The notes under the pieces: generated by a model
Seen by the model: the letters and a program-made list of their open reading frames with translations, nothing else
Told to the model about the DNA's origin: nothing
Database searches by the model: none
Program-made: the position numbers and the translations under genes
Source: Brucella pseudintermedia
GTDB lineage: Bacteria; Pseudomonadota; Alphaproteobacteria; Rhizobiales; Rhizobiaceae
DNA length: 64,000 nt
Strand: one strand, 5' to 3'
Assembly (NCBI RefSeq): GCF_042697365.1
Contig: NZ_CP137605.1
Part shown: positions 8,933 through 17,797 of the stretch, in pieces
Layout of the letters: each line of letters opens with the position of its first letter
How positions within the stretch are numbered: the first letter of the stretch is position 1

Positions 8933-9069
8933 AGCATTTTCGAGCCAAAAGTGTGAAACGTCTACGCGGGGAAATCAGTTCATTGGACTGATTTCTTATC
9001 CCGCTTCGATGCGTTGGATAATGCGGCAAAACAAATGGATAGAGCGGCTCTGTTTTCACCGGAACCGCT
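8931..9069. repeat. Bru-RS-type dispersed repeat, enlarged copy
   Basis: It starts AGAGCATTTTCGAG, contains TTGGATAATGCG and AAAACAAATGG, and ends CACCGGAACCGCT, matching the intact-looking copy at 26092-26194. In the middle it has about 40 extra bases including a hairpin (AAATCAGT...ACTGATTT). It fills the whole gap between two convergent genes, from the stop codon of one to the stop codon of the other. Bru-RS elements are known dispersed repeats of Brucella. Confidence 0.75.
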
Positions 9070-9666
9070 TTACGACTGTCGCTCTGCATTGCGCCGGGTT
9101 TCACCGTCCACGATTTCGCGGAACTGGCGCAGCAGCGGGTGGCGGGCGGTCTGCCTGACGCCGTAGCCCAGATTGAAAGCATAGTCGAAATCCGGCGGGT
9201 TCAGCCCGATATTGTGCTGCAGCATGGTCTCAAGCTTGTCGAAGCCCTTGGCGAATATCGCTTCCGGTGAACTGCCTTCGTTATAGTCCGCCCAAAGCTC
9301 CATGATTTCGTTACGCAGATCATCCGGCAGCGGCGCGCACAGTGTCAGGAGATCGGCTCTTTCACGCGCGGCGCGCCCGTCATCGGCGGATTGATGGATG
9401 GCAGGTACGTCGCCGGAAATCGCCTCGCCCAGATCGTGGACGATGCACATCTTGATGAGTTTCAGCCGGTCGCAATCGCCCAGTTCCCGGTCGAACAGCG
9501 ACACCAGCAGGCAAAGCCGCCAGCTATGTTCGGCGGTACTTTCCGGTCGGCCTTGGGAGGTATGACCGGAACGTAACGTGCTTTTCAGCCGTTCCGCATT
9601 CTGGATAAATCGGATGATGCCGCTAAGCCGGTCTGGATCGATGGCGTATTCCGCTTCGGCGTTCAC
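9070..9666 (-). CDS. HD-domain hydrolase, YfbR/HDDC2-like
   Basis: This 198-residue protein carries the HD metal-binding signature: first His in STAEHSWRL, the HD pair in CIVHDLGEAISGD, and a later Asp in the FDKLETMLQH region. The layout matches HD proteins of the YfbR/HDDC2 group, which are 5'-deoxynucleotidases acting on dNMPs; that activity is inferred. There is no signal peptide. The gene is monocistronic. Its stop codon lies immediately at the end of the Bru-RS repeat. Confidence 0.8.
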   Translation of the reverse strand: MNAEAEYAIDPDRLSGIIRFIQNAERLKSTLRSGHTSQGRPESTAEHSWRLCLLVSLFDRELGDCDRLKLIKMCIVHDLGEAISGDVPAIHQSADDGRAARERADLLTLCAPLPDDLRNEIMELWADYNEGSSPEAIFAKGFDKLETMLQHNIGLNPPDFDYAFNLGYGVRQTARHPLLRQFREIVDGETRRNAERQS

Positions 9667-9782
9667 GCTGGCCTCCTGATTTATCTGCGTGAATCAACGC
9701 ATATAATTGCAATTTTAACGGTTTATTTGCCATGATAAATATTAATCTGGATCAATAACTTCGGTGCAAGCGGGACGGAACG

Positions 9783-11456
9783 ATGGTGGAGAAGGACACA
9801 AGGGCAAGACGTACGGCTGCCCGCCCGCTGCTGGCCTATGCGCCGGAATTTCTTGAGCCGGTTCCCTCGTCCCGCCTTTTCCAGAATGACGAAGAGCGCG
9901 AACATCAAAGGCGCCGCGAGGAATTGCTTCGCCGCAAGCAGGAACTGTTGGAAGCCGGATACGCGGGCGCGATTGATCCGAAGGCCGATATGCAAAGCCG
10001 GATGCACGCCGTGCGTGACGCATTGCAGGCCAATCTCGACAGCGCGGCGGCGAGCGCGCAACCTGCGGCGGATGCTTCCGCGAAGCCTGAAAGCGAGCCG
10101 GTGAAATTGCCTCGCCGGAAGCGGCGTTGGGGGCTTCTGGCCGGTTTCACGCTACTGGGCGGAATTGTTGCAACAACATATGCCTTTCTCGTGCCGCCCC
10201 AATATGCGGCGACGGCTTCCATGCAGGTTTTTCCGCCCGAACGGCGCAGCGAAATTGCCTCGAATGTTGTTCTGGAACGTGCTGCGCAGTTGGCGCGCAT
10301 AACGCGCGCGGAGGATCTGGGCCGGCCTTCACTTCAGGAGGAATTGCGCGCCCGCCTCAACAGGTTGCTGCCTGAGGATTTGCAAAGGCCAGCGTCAAAG
10401 GCCTCCGGTGTTGATTTGCTGCGCCAGCGCCTCGATTTCACGCAGGCGCTCGACAGCGGCACGGTGAATGTCGAGGCTACAGCAGACAGGCCGGAAACGG
10501 CGGCGCTTCTGGCCAATGCGGTTGCGCAGGCGTTTCGCGATCATCTGCAAGGCGGCGCTCCATTGAGCGCGGCTGAAGGCGATCTTCCGGCGCGCCTGCA
10601 AAGTCTGGAGGCGGATGCCGAAGCGGCGCGACAGGCGGCAACGGCCTTTCGTGTCAGCCGCGACTTTGGCAATGACGACAACAAGGCCGCCCTTCAACGC
10701 GAGTTTGCCTACAGCAAGGCCGAGACAGCGCGGATCGCCGCGGAGGCAAACCGCCTGAATGGAGCGAATGCCGCGAGCCTTGTCCGCGAAGGCGTGCCGG
10801 AAAGCATGCGTTCCGGTCCACTTGGCGCGCTGGTGGAGCGCTATCGCGCCGCAGGGCAGGGGACCGAAGCAAAGCAAATCGAGGCGGAGATCGACAAGGA
10901 GATTTCCAGCCAGCGCAGCGCCTTGCAGGCCGATCTTAAGAATGCGGTCGAACGCGAGCAGAAAGCCGCCGCCGCCATTGCCGGTTTCGGCTCCGCACCC
11001 GCGACGGATGAAGACAAGGCCCGCCTGCAAATGCTTGAGCGCGATGCAGCGGCAAAGCAGGCGCTGTTTGAAGATTTGCAGATGCGCGCGGCGCGGGGTG
11101 AGCCTGCCTCGACCGGCTCGGCGGCGACAGTGCGGATTGTCGCGCCTGCCATTGCTGAACCGCACCCGCGCAGTCTCCCGCCGCAATGGATCATCGCTGT
11201 CGGATTTGGGGGCGGTTTCCTTCTGGGTCTCCTTTCCATGGCGCTGGCCGGTCGCGAGCCCCGCCCGTCATCAAAGGCGGAGGCCGAGCCGGAAGAGGTT
11301 CTCGAAACCTATGGCGAGACCCGTCTTGCCGCCGTGATCCGCGAAGCCAATGCGCGCTGGGAAGCCGAGAATGACGGTGCCAGCCGACCCCGGGAAAATT
11401 CGGCCATCGGTCGCGCCATCGATGAGGTGCGTTCATCCCGCGCCTCGCGGCTCTGA
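9783..11456 (+). CDS. GumC/Wzz-like polysaccharide chain-length protein without kinase domain
   Basis: The 557-residue protein is built as a Wzz-type inner-membrane protein: a cytoplasmic charged N-terminus of about 110 residues (coiled region EEREHQRRREELLRRKQELLEAG in two parts), a first membrane span near 115-135 (LLAGFTLLGGIVATTYAFLV), a long periplasmic helical region, and a second span near 465-485 (WIIAVGFGGGFLLGLLSMAL). The region after the first span (YAATASMQVFPP) matches Wzz proteins. There is no C-terminal tyrosine kinase. No sugar transferase or export genes are adjacent, which is unusual. Role in exopolysaccharide length control is inferred. Start ATG at 9783; the ribosome binding site is weak. 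Confidence 0.7.
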   Translation: MVEKDTRARRTAARPLLAYAPEFLEPVPSSRLFQNDEEREHQRRREELLRRKQELLEAGYAGAIDPKADMQSRMHAVRDALQANLDSAAASAQPAADASAKPESEPVKLPRRKRRWGLLAGFTLLGGIVATTYAFLVPPQYAATASMQVFPPERRSEIASNVVLERAAQLARITRAEDLGRPSLQEELRARLNRLLPEDLQRPASKASGVDLLRQRLDFTQALDSGTVNVEATADRPETAALLANAVAQAFRDHLQGGAPLSAAEGDLPARLQSLEADAEAARQAATAFRVSRDFGNDDNKAALQREFAYSKAETARIAAEANRLNGANAASLVREGVPESMRSGPLGALVERYRAAGQGTEAKQIEAEIDKEISSQRSALQADLKNAVEREQKAAAAIAGFGSAPATDEDKARLQMLERDAAAKQALFEDLQMRAARGEPASTGSAATVRIVAPAIAEPHPRSLPPQWIIAVGFGGGFLLGLLSMALAGREPRPSSKAEAEPEEVLETYGETRLAAVIREANARWEAENDGASRPRENSAIGRAIDEVRSSRASRL

Positions 11457-11603
11457 CATCTGAAATTTCATAAAATCCTGCCAGAAATCCTGCATTGTCG
11501 CGCATTCGCCAATTGTCATCGGGCGTCATGACGCTTATGGGCATGTGTGCGGAAAATATGTCGTGTATCTCCCAGACAATCACGAAAGAACGGAGCGCTC
11601 GCT

Positions 11604-12503
11604 ATGGCCCAATTGATTGATGGCAAGAAGCTCGCCGAGGATGTGGTTTCCACGGTGAAGACCGAAACCGAAAAGCTCGTGGCCGCAACCGGCATCGTGC
11701 CCGGCATTGCAGTGGTGATTGTCGGCGAAGACCCGGCAAGCCAGGTCTATGTCGCCTCCAAGAGCCGCAAGGCCAAGGAGTGCGGCTTTCACTCCGTTCA
11801 GCATGATCTGCCGGAAACGGCATCGGAGCGGGAACTTCTCGACCTGATCGAGAGCCTGAACAACGATCCCGCCATCCATGGCATTCTGGTGCAGTTGCCG
11901 CTGCCCAAGCACATTGATGCAGGCCGGGTGATCCAGACCATCTCGCCAGACAAGGATGTCGACGGCTTCCATTTCATCAATGTCGGAAAGCTCGGCACCG
12001 GCGAGGTTGAAACGGCTTTCGTTCCCTGCACGCCAGCAGGCGCGATGATCATGATCGAGCGCGTCCATGGCCGCGATCTTTCGGGGCTCAATGCTGTGGT
12101 GATCGGGCGTTCCAACATTGTCGGCAAGCCGATGTTCAATCTTCTGCTCGCCGCTAATGCGACGGTTACGGTTGCTCACAGCCGCACGAAGGACCTGCCC
12201 GCAATTGCCCGCACGGCGGACATTCTGGTGGCAGCGGTCGGGCGTCCGCAAATGATCAAGGGCGATTGGGTCAAGCCGGGCGCAACGGTGATCGATGTCG
12301 GTGTCAATCGCATTCCGGCACCGGAACGGGGCGAAGGCAAGACGCGGCTGGTTGGCGATGTCGATTTCGCGGAAGCCGAAAAGGTCGCCGGAGCAATCAC
12401 GCCGGTCCCAGGTGGCGTCGGTCCGATGACCATTGCCCTGCTGATGGCAAACACGCTCACCTCGGCTTGCCGCACTGCTGGCGTGAAAAAGCCAGTTTTT
12501 TGA
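11604..12503 (+). CDS. folD: Bifunctional methylene-THF dehydrogenase / methenyl-THF cyclohydrolase
   Basis: FolD interconverts 5,10-methylene-THF and 10-formyl-THF in one-carbon metabolism. Visible motifs: YVASKSRKAKECG (catalytic Tyr and Lys), GILVQLPLPKHID, DVDGFHF, VPCTPAG, the NADP-binding GRSNIVGKP, and the C-terminal PVPGGVGPMT. Length is 299 residues, usual for the family. The start at 11604 (MAQLIDGKK) matches the family; the frame is open further upstream. It ends at a terminator shared with edd. Confidence 0.96.
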   Translation: MAQLIDGKKLAEDVVSTVKTETEKLVAATGIVPGIAVVIVGEDPASQVYVASKSRKAKECGFHSVQHDLPETASERELLDLIESLNNDPAIHGILVQLPLPKHIDAGRVIQTISPDKDVDGFHFINVGKLGTGEVETAFVPCTPAGAMIMIERVHGRDLSGLNAVVIGRSNIVGKPMFNLLLAANATVTVAHSRTKDLPAIARTADILVAAVGRPQMIKGDWVKPGATVIDVGVNRIPAPERGEGKTRLVGDVDFAEAEKVAGAITPVPGGVGPMTIALLMANTLTSACRTAGVKKPVF

Positions 12504-12557
12504 CACAATTGAGCTGCGCTTTTTGCGCAGTTTCATTCCGGTTTTGATGGTTTGAAG

Positions 12558-12586
12558 GGCAAAACAGCTAAAATCGCTGTTTTGCC
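12558..12586. terminator. Bidirectional terminator between folD and edd
   Basis: An 11-bp perfect stem, GGCAAAACAGC (12558-12568) with GCTGTTTTGCC (12576-12586), is followed by TTAATTTTA on the plus strand. It serves folD and, on the other strand, edd. A smaller stem CTGCGC...GCGCAG sits just upstream at about 12513-12529. Confidence 0.8.
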
Positions 12587-12606
12587 TTAATTTTATTCGG
12601 GCGTTT

Positions 12607-14430
12607 TCAGAATACCGAAGCGCCTTCGTCAGCCCGCCCGGCGATCTGGCGGAAGGCGCGGAACAATTCGCGTCCCATGCCATGTTCATTGCCGGAAAGA
12701 TCAGGGCGATCCTCGCCGCGATCGTTCAGCAGGGCGATATTGGCCAAAACCTCCAGCGTACCATTGACGGCATCGAGGCGGATAACATCGCCATCGCGGA
12801 TTTTTCCGATGACACCGCCATCGAGCGCTTCCGGCGTGACATGGATGGCGGAAGGCACCTTGCCGGATGCCCCCGACAGACGGCCGTCAGTGACAAGGGC
12901 AACGCGCTGGCCGCGATCCTGCAAGATGCCGAGGACGGTCATCAGCTTGTGCAGTTCCGGCATGCCATTGGCTTTCGGACCCTGATAGCGGACCACGGCG
13001 ATGAAATCGCCGGTCAGTTCGCCAGCCTTGAACGCGGCCTGCATTTCCGCCTGATCGTTGAAGACCTTGGCGGGTGCCTCAATGACCTGACGCTCCGGCT
13101 TCACGGCGGAAACCTTGATGATCGCATTGCCGATATTGCCGGTCAGAACCTTGATGCCGCCGGTCGGCTGGAACGGCGCATGGATCTTGGCCAGAACCTT
13201 GTCGTCGCCGCTTTTTTCCGGCACCGGCTCACGCAAGACATTGCCGTCAGCGCCAAGCTTCGGTTCGATGGCATAAGGCCGCAGGCCTTCGCCCCAGACG
13301 GTGCGCACATCCTCATGCAGAATGCCGCCATCGAGCAATTCACGGATCAGGAAACCCATGCCGCCAGCGGCATGAAAATGGTTCACATCGGCAAGGCCGT
13401 TCGGATAGACACGCGCCAGAAGCGGCACCACATCCGAAATCTCCGAAATATCATGCCATGTCAGCTTGATGCCGGCGGCAGCGGCCATGGCGATCAGATG
13501 GATGGTATGGTTGGTGGAACCGCCGGTCGCATTGAGACCGATGACGCCATTGACGAAGGAACGCTCGTCCAGCATTTCGCCGACCGGCGTATATTCATTG
13601 CCGCAGGCGGTGATGGCCAGCGCGCGCTTGGCCGCCTCGCGGGTCAGCGCATCGCGCAGCGGCGTGCCCGGATTGATGAAGGATGCGCCCGGCAGGTGCA
13701 GCCCCATGATTTCCATCAGCATCTGGTTGGAATTGGCCGTGCCGTAGAAAGTACAGGTGCCGGGACCGTGATAGGATTTGGACTCCGATTCCAGCAGTTC
13801 GGCGCGCCCGACCTTGCCTTCCGCATAAAGCTGGCGGGTCTTGGCCTTTTCGTCATTGGGCAAGCCGCTGGTCATCGGTCCGGCAGGCACGAACACGGCG
13901 GGCAGGTGGCCGAAGGTCAAGGCACCGATGATGAGGCCCGGCACGATCTTGTCGCAGACGCCGAGATAGACGGCGGCATCGAACATATCGTGCGACAGGC
14001 CGACAGCGGTTGCCATCGCGATGACTTCGCGGGAGAACAGCGACAGTTCCATGCCCGCGAACCCTTGCGTCACGCCATCGCACATGGCGGGCACGCCGCC
14101 TGCAACCTGCGCCACGCCGCCCGCTTCGCGCGCCGCCTGCTTGATGAGCTGCGGAAAGGTTTCAAACGGCTGATGCGCCGACAGCATGTCATTATAGGCA
14201 GTGATGATGCCGAGGTTCGGAACTTCGTCGCCAGTCAGCGCTGCCTTGTCATGCGGGCCGCAGGCGGCAAAGCCATGGGCGAGATTGGCGCAGCCAAGGA
14301 CGGCGCGTTTCGGCTTGTTTGAAGCTGCCTCGCGAACCCGACTGAGATAGGCCTCTCTGGTCGGCTTGGAACGTTCGCGAATGCGTGCGGTGATTTCCTG
14401 TATGCGTTTATGTGCGGACTGCATGGGCAT
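12607..14430 (-). CDS. edd: 6-phosphogluconate dehydratase
   Basis: Edd dehydrates 6-phosphogluconate to KDPG, the defining step of the Entner-Doudoroff pathway. It is an IlvD/Edd iron-sulfur dehydratase of 607 residues. Motifs include GCANLAHGFAACGPHDKAAL, AYNDMLSAHQP, the CDGVTQG segment, GVCDKIVPG, and GPGTCTFYGTANSNQ. I chose the start at 14430 (MPMQSAHKR) because AGGTGAT lies just upstream; ATG 14424 is the alternative. It is third after zwf and pgl on the same strand, separated from pgl by about 100 bp that contain a palindromic repeat. The aldolase gene eda is not in this window. Confidence 0.95.
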   Translation of the reverse strand: MPMQSAHKRIQEITARIRERSKPTREAYLSRVREAASNKPKRAVLGCANLAHGFAACGPHDKAALTGDEVPNLGIITAYNDMLSAHQPFETFPQLIKQAAREAGGVAQVAGGVPAMCDGVTQGFAGMELSLFSREVIAMATAVGLSHDMFDAAVYLGVCDKIVPGLIIGALTFGHLPAVFVPAGPMTSGLPNDEKAKTRQLYAEGKVGRAELLESESKSYHGPGTCTFYGTANSNQMLMEIMGLHLPGASFINPGTPLRDALTREAAKRALAITACGNEYTPVGEMLDERSFVNGVIGLNATGGSTNHTIHLIAMAAAAGIKLTWHDISEISDVVPLLARVYPNGLADVNHFHAAGGMGFLIRELLDGGILHEDVRTVWGEGLRPYAIEPKLGADGNVLREPVPEKSGDDKVLAKIHAPFQPTGGIKVLTGNIGNAIIKVSAVKPERQVIEAPAKVFNDQAEMQAAFKAGELTGDFIAVVRYQGPKANGMPELHKLMTVLGILQDRGQRVALVTDGRLSGASGKVPSAIHVTPEALDGGVIGKIRDGDVIRLDAVNGTLEVLANIALLNDRGEDRPDLSGNEHGMGRELFRAFRQIAGRADEGASVF

Positions 14431-14485
14431 GGGTATCACCTGTGCCAATCTGGCCTGTTGGAAATGCTCTATCTCTTTGTTTTTA

Positions 14486-14530
14486 CGCGCATCTTGTCCG
14501 AAAACCGTTTCACGCTCTTCGGGATGCGCC
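14486..14530. repeat. RIME-like palindrome inside the zwf-pgl-edd operon
   Basis: Sequence GCGCATCTTGTCCGAAAACC...GTTTCACG...CTTCGGGATGCGC is the inverted copy of the repeat at 1986-2034 and of the first half of 29239-29337. It ends directly against the pgl stop codon (14531-14533). In RNA it folds into a stable stem between pgl and edd and could influence relative expression. Confidence 0.7.
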
Positions 14531-15229
14531 TCAGCTTGTCCAATAAAGCTGGACGGGGGTGCGGGCATGATGGAAGACAGCCCGAACTGGCATTTCATTC
14601 TCGTCATCGCCGGAAAGCGCCTTTTCCAGCGTTGACTGCTTGGCGGCGCCTTCGATGTGCAGCACCAGCATGTCGGCTCCTGCGATGAGCGGCAGGGTCA
14701 GCGTCAGGCGCTTTTCACCGGCGCTCTCGGCATGGATCGGCAGCACGAGCGCGCGCGTTGCCGGATCGATCGCCTGATCGAGCCGGTCGGCATCGGGAAA
14801 GAAGGATGCGGTATGACCGTCATTGCCCATGCCGAGCACCACCACATCAAAAGGCTGGCGCAGCGCATCGATGCGGCTGGCGGCGGCAAGCGCCGCCGTT
14901 TCAACCGTCGCCGCCGGATTGTAGAGGCCGACAAACCGGGCGACGCCCGCATGGTCGCGCAAAAGATGCTCGCGCACCAGCCTTTCGTTGGAACGGTCGC
15001 TTTCGACCGGCACGAAACGCTCGTCCACGAGGGTGATCGTGACGAGGTTCCAGTCGATCATCTTGCGGGAAAGCACCTCGAACAGCTTGAGCGGCGTGGT
15101 GCCGCCGGAGACGGCGAGGGTGGCCTGACCCCGCTCGGCGATGGCGGCATTCAGCTTGTTCGCAATGGCTTCGGAGAGCGCCTGCGCCAGTTCCGTTCCG
15201 CTGGTGAAATCATGCCGTTCGATGCTCAT
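14531..15229 (-). CDS. pgl: 6-phosphogluconolactonase
   Basis: Pgl hydrolyses 6-phosphogluconolactone between zwf and edd. Length is 232 residues, typical of the DevB-type enzyme. Motifs: ATLAVSGGTTPLKLFEVL near residue 42, VTITLVDERFVP, SNERLVREHLL, and VVLGMGNDGHTASFFPD. The start MSIERHDF at 15229 follows GGAAAGGAA; longer frames exist but without a better site. It lies 22 bp after zwf and so is surely cotranscribed with it. Confidence 0.94.
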   Translation of the reverse strand: MSIERHDFTSGTELAQALSEAIANKLNAAIAERGQATLAVSGGTTPLKLFEVLSRKMIDWNLVTITLVDERFVPVESDRSNERLVREHLLRDHAGVARFVGLYNPAATVETAALAAASRIDALRQPFDVVVLGMGNDGHTASFFPDADRLDQAIDPATRALVLPIHAESAGEKRLTLTLPLIAGADMLVLHIEGAAKQSTLEKALSGDDENEMPVRAVFHHARTPVQLYWTS

Positions 15230-15251
15230 TCCATTCCTTTCCATGCAAAAA

Positions 15252-16727
15252 CTAGAGGCTCTCGTGCCATGTGCGCCCGTCACGCTCGATAAGCGCGATG
15301 GAGGACGAGGGGCCCCATGTTCCTGCTGTGTAACCCTGAACGGGCTGGCTGTTCAAATCCCATCCCTGAAGGATCGGATCGACCCAGCGCCATGCGGCTT
15401 CCACTTCGTCGCGGCGCATGAAAAGCGTCTGGTTGCCGCGAACGACGTCCATGATGAGGCGTTCATAGGCATCCGGATTGCGTTCGCTGAAGGATTCGGC
15501 AAAGGTCATGTCCAGCGGCACGTGGCGCAGGCGCATGCCACCCGGACCCGGATCCTTGATCATCAGCCATTGCTTCACGCCTTCATCGGGCTGGAGGCGG
15601 ATGACGAGCTGGTTGGCCATCACCTTGCCGGCGCTTTCACCGAAGATGGAATGCGGGATCGGCTTGAAGGTAACGACGATTTCCGAAACGCGCGTGGCAA
15701 GCCGCTTGCCGGTGCGCAGGTAGAACGGCACGCCCGCCCAGCGCCAGTTGGCGATTTCCGCCTTCAGCGCCACAAAGGTTTCGGTATTGCTGGTGTCGCT
15801 TTCCAGATCTTCCAGATAACCGCGTACCGGACCGCCTGCGGAGGCTCCGGCGCGATACTGGCCGCGCACCGTCACGTCCTCGACATTGAGATTGGTGATC
15901 GGCTTCAGGGAGCGCAGAACCTTGACCTTTTCGTCATGGACGGCGTCGGCTTCAATCGATGAAGGCGGCTCCATTGCAACGAGGCAAAGAAGCTGGAGAA
16001 TATGGTTCTGCACCATATCGCGCAGCGCGCCCGCCTTGTCGTAATAGCCTGCGCGCCCTTCCAGGCCGACGGCTTCGGCGACGGTGATCTGCACATGGTC
16101 GATATGGGCGGAGTTCCACAGCGGCTCATAAAGCGCATTGGCAAAGCGCAGCGCCATCAGGTTCTGCACGGTTTCCTTGCCCAGATAATGGTCGATGCGG
16201 AAAATCTGGTCCTCGCGGAAAACGCTGCCCAGCGTATCGTTGAGCGCCATGGCGGATTCCAGATCGCGGCCAATCGGCTTTTCCACGATGATGCGCGTGT
16301 CGCGGGTGATGAGACCATGCGCCTTCAGGCGCGTGGCGATGTCACCGAAAAGCGTCGGGCTGACGGCGAGATAGAAAGCGCGGATTTTTTCCGGCTTCTT
16401 GCCGATCAGGGTCTTGAGCGCATCCCAGCCTTCTTCGGACTTGGCATCGACAGCCACATAGCTGAGGCGGGCGAGAAAGCTGTCGACTTCCTTCTCGTCG
16501 ACTTCCTCTGGCTTCACATGCTCATGGATGGCATTGCGTGCAAACTGTCGGTATTCGTCATCCGTCATGGCGCTGCGCGATGCGCCGATGATGCGCGTCG
16601 GGTCGGTGAGCTGGCCTGCACGCTGACGCTGATATAGCGCCGGGATGAGCTTGCGCTCGGCAAGATCGCCGGAACCGCCGAACACGATGCAGTCGAAGGG
16701 CTCTACCGGAATTGTCTGGCTGGTCAT
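15252..16727 (-). CDS. zwf: Glucose-6-phosphate 1-dehydrogenase
   Basis: Zwf oxidises glucose-6-phosphate to the lactone with NADP. The 491-residue protein shows the cofactor motif GGSGDLAERKLIPALY at residues 19-34 and the active-site signature RIDHYLGKE around residue 177. The start ATG at 16727 follows GAAGAGAGAGC. It leads the zwf-pgl-edd operon. The roughly 200 bp upstream are AT-rich and shared with the divergent higBA promoter. Confidence 0.97.
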   Translation of the reverse strand: MTSQTIPVEPFDCIVFGGSGDLAERKLIPALYQRQRAGQLTDPTRIIGASRSAMTDDEYRQFARNAIHEHVKPEEVDEKEVDSFLARLSYVAVDAKSEEGWDALKTLIGKKPEKIRAFYLAVSPTLFGDIATRLKAHGLITRDTRIIVEKPIGRDLESAMALNDTLGSVFREDQIFRIDHYLGKETVQNLMALRFANALYEPLWNSAHIDHVQITVAEAVGLEGRAGYYDKAGALRDMVQNHILQLLCLVAMEPPSSIEADAVHDEKVKVLRSLKPITNLNVEDVTVRGQYRAGASAGGPVRGYLEDLESDTSNTETFVALKAEIANWRWAGVPFYLRTGKRLATRVSEIVVTFKPIPHSIFGESAGKVMANQLVIRLQPDEGVKQWLMIKDPGPGGMRLRHVPLDMTFAESFSERNPDAYERLIMDVVRGNQTLFMRRDEVEAAWRWVDPILQGWDLNSQPVQGYTAGTWGPSSSIALIERDGRTWHESL

Positions 16728-16869
16728 CTATCGCTCTCTCTTCTTGCGCAAATCAGTCTGCCTGCGGGCAGCATGCGATTTTAACGCTGCCCTTGTCTAT
16801 TATCTAATCGATTTAAATTCAACAGTCGCAATGCCGCAATCGCACGAAATTGAAGCAATCCAAGACAAT

Positions 16870-16912
16870 ATTCCCGGATTGGGAACATTTGGCTTGTTCC
16901 CATTCTGGGAAT
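16870..16912. promoter_or_regulatory. Nested inverted repeat, probable HigA operator
   Basis: Inner arms TGGGAACA (16880-16887) and TGTTCCCA (16895-16902) are perfect with a 7-base spacer; outer arms ATTCCC (16870-16875) and GGGAAT (16907-16912) extend the same symmetry. The dyad ends 17 bases before the higB start and so covers the expected promoter/initiation region. Antitoxins of this type repress their own operon through such dyads. Confidence 0.65.
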
Positions 16913-16929
16913 AGACTATCTTGCGCTTC

Positions 16930-17226
16930 ATGCAGATCATCGCTCGCAAAACCCTGAGGGACTTCTGGATCAGGCATCCACAAGCCGAGACACCTTTGGT
17001 TGTTTGGTTTTCTCTTGTGAGCAAGGCGCATTGGACCGGCCCAGCCGACATCAAGAAGATGTTTGGTTCGACAGTTGATTTCGTAGCGGACAATCGTGTC
17101 ATCTTTGATATCGCCGGGAACAAATATCGCCTGATCGTTCATGTCGCTTATCCATTCGGGCGCGTGCTCGTGAAATTTGTCGGCACGCACAAGGAATATG
17201 AGCGCATCAATCCGGAGACAGTGTGA
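16930..17226 (+). CDS. higB: HigB-family mRNA interferase toxin
   Basis: This 98-residue protein resembles the HigB_toxin family, whose members cut mRNA on ribosomes. The opening QIIARKTLRDFWIRHPQAE and the centre GNKYRLIVHVAYPFGRVLVKFVGTHKEYE are characteristic: the family has conserved Lys/Arg residues and a final THxEYD/E segment. I took ATG 16930 rather than the upstream TTG at 16921, because family proteins start with MxIIAxKTL. The stop overlaps the antitoxin start (TGATG), coupling the two. Toxin before antitoxin is the usual order for HigBA. Confidence 0.85.
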   Translation: MQIIARKTLRDFWIRHPQAETPLVVWFSLVSKAHWTGPADIKKMFGSTVDFVADNRVIFDIAGNKYRLIVHVAYPFGRVLVKFVGTHKEYERINPETV

Positions 17227-17621
17227 TGGAAAATATTCGTCCGATCAAAACTGAAGCTGATTATGAATGGGCGCTGGCGGAAATTGCCGGATATTTTGAC
17301 AAGTTGCCGGAAGCCGGCTCGCCGGAAGCCGATCGGTTTGACGTGTTGTCGGCGCTCGTTGAAACCTATGAACGCGAACAGTTTCCGATCCCGCTGGCGG
17401 GGCCGATAGAAACGATCACGGCATATATGCAGATGCATGGGCTGAATCAGTCCGCTTTTGCAGGGGTGATAGGATCGCGGTCCCGGGCATCGGAAATTCT
17501 CAATCGGCGCAGGGCGCTCAATATGGACATGGCCTATAAGATCAATCGTGCGTGGGGTATCCCCGCCGAGATATTGCTCCAGCCTTATCATCTTGCCAGC
17601 TCGCGCACAGATGCCGCCTAA
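17226..17621 (+). CDS. higA: HigA-family antitoxin (HTH, XRE-like)
   Basis: The 131-residue antitoxin neutralises HigB and represses the operon. The N-terminal half (MENIRPIKTEADYEWALAEI) is the toxin-binding part of this family; the C-terminal half is a helix-turn-helix (ITAYMQMHGLNQSAFAGVIG, then SRASEILNRRRALNMDMAYK). The start ATG at 17226 shares a base with the higB stop; a GTG at 17223 is in frame. The natural DNA target is the dyad at 16870-16912. Confidence 0.85.
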   Translation: MENIRPIKTEADYEWALAEIAGYFDKLPEAGSPEADRFDVLSALVETYEREQFPIPLAGPIETITAYMQMHGLNQSAFAGVIGSRSRASEILNRRRALNMDMAYKINRAWGIPAEILLQPYHLASSRTDAA

Positions 17622-17797
17622 GCGCGCAGGCGCGTGCCGCTTTTTGACAGACTCTGAGATCGAATTGCACTCGACGGAAGGGTGACAAAGCAGATAGAGC
17701 TGCCAGCTCGAATGAGCGGAATTGAATCGGATTTCTGGGTTTCGGAGCCAGCCCCAATTACGAATAGATTTACGAGATTATGCCAAAGGAGAATGAC

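Noticed and set aside
12682..14322. Plus-strand ORF of 546 codons over edd
   Set aside because: Antisense shadow of edd, with no motif or ribosome binding site.
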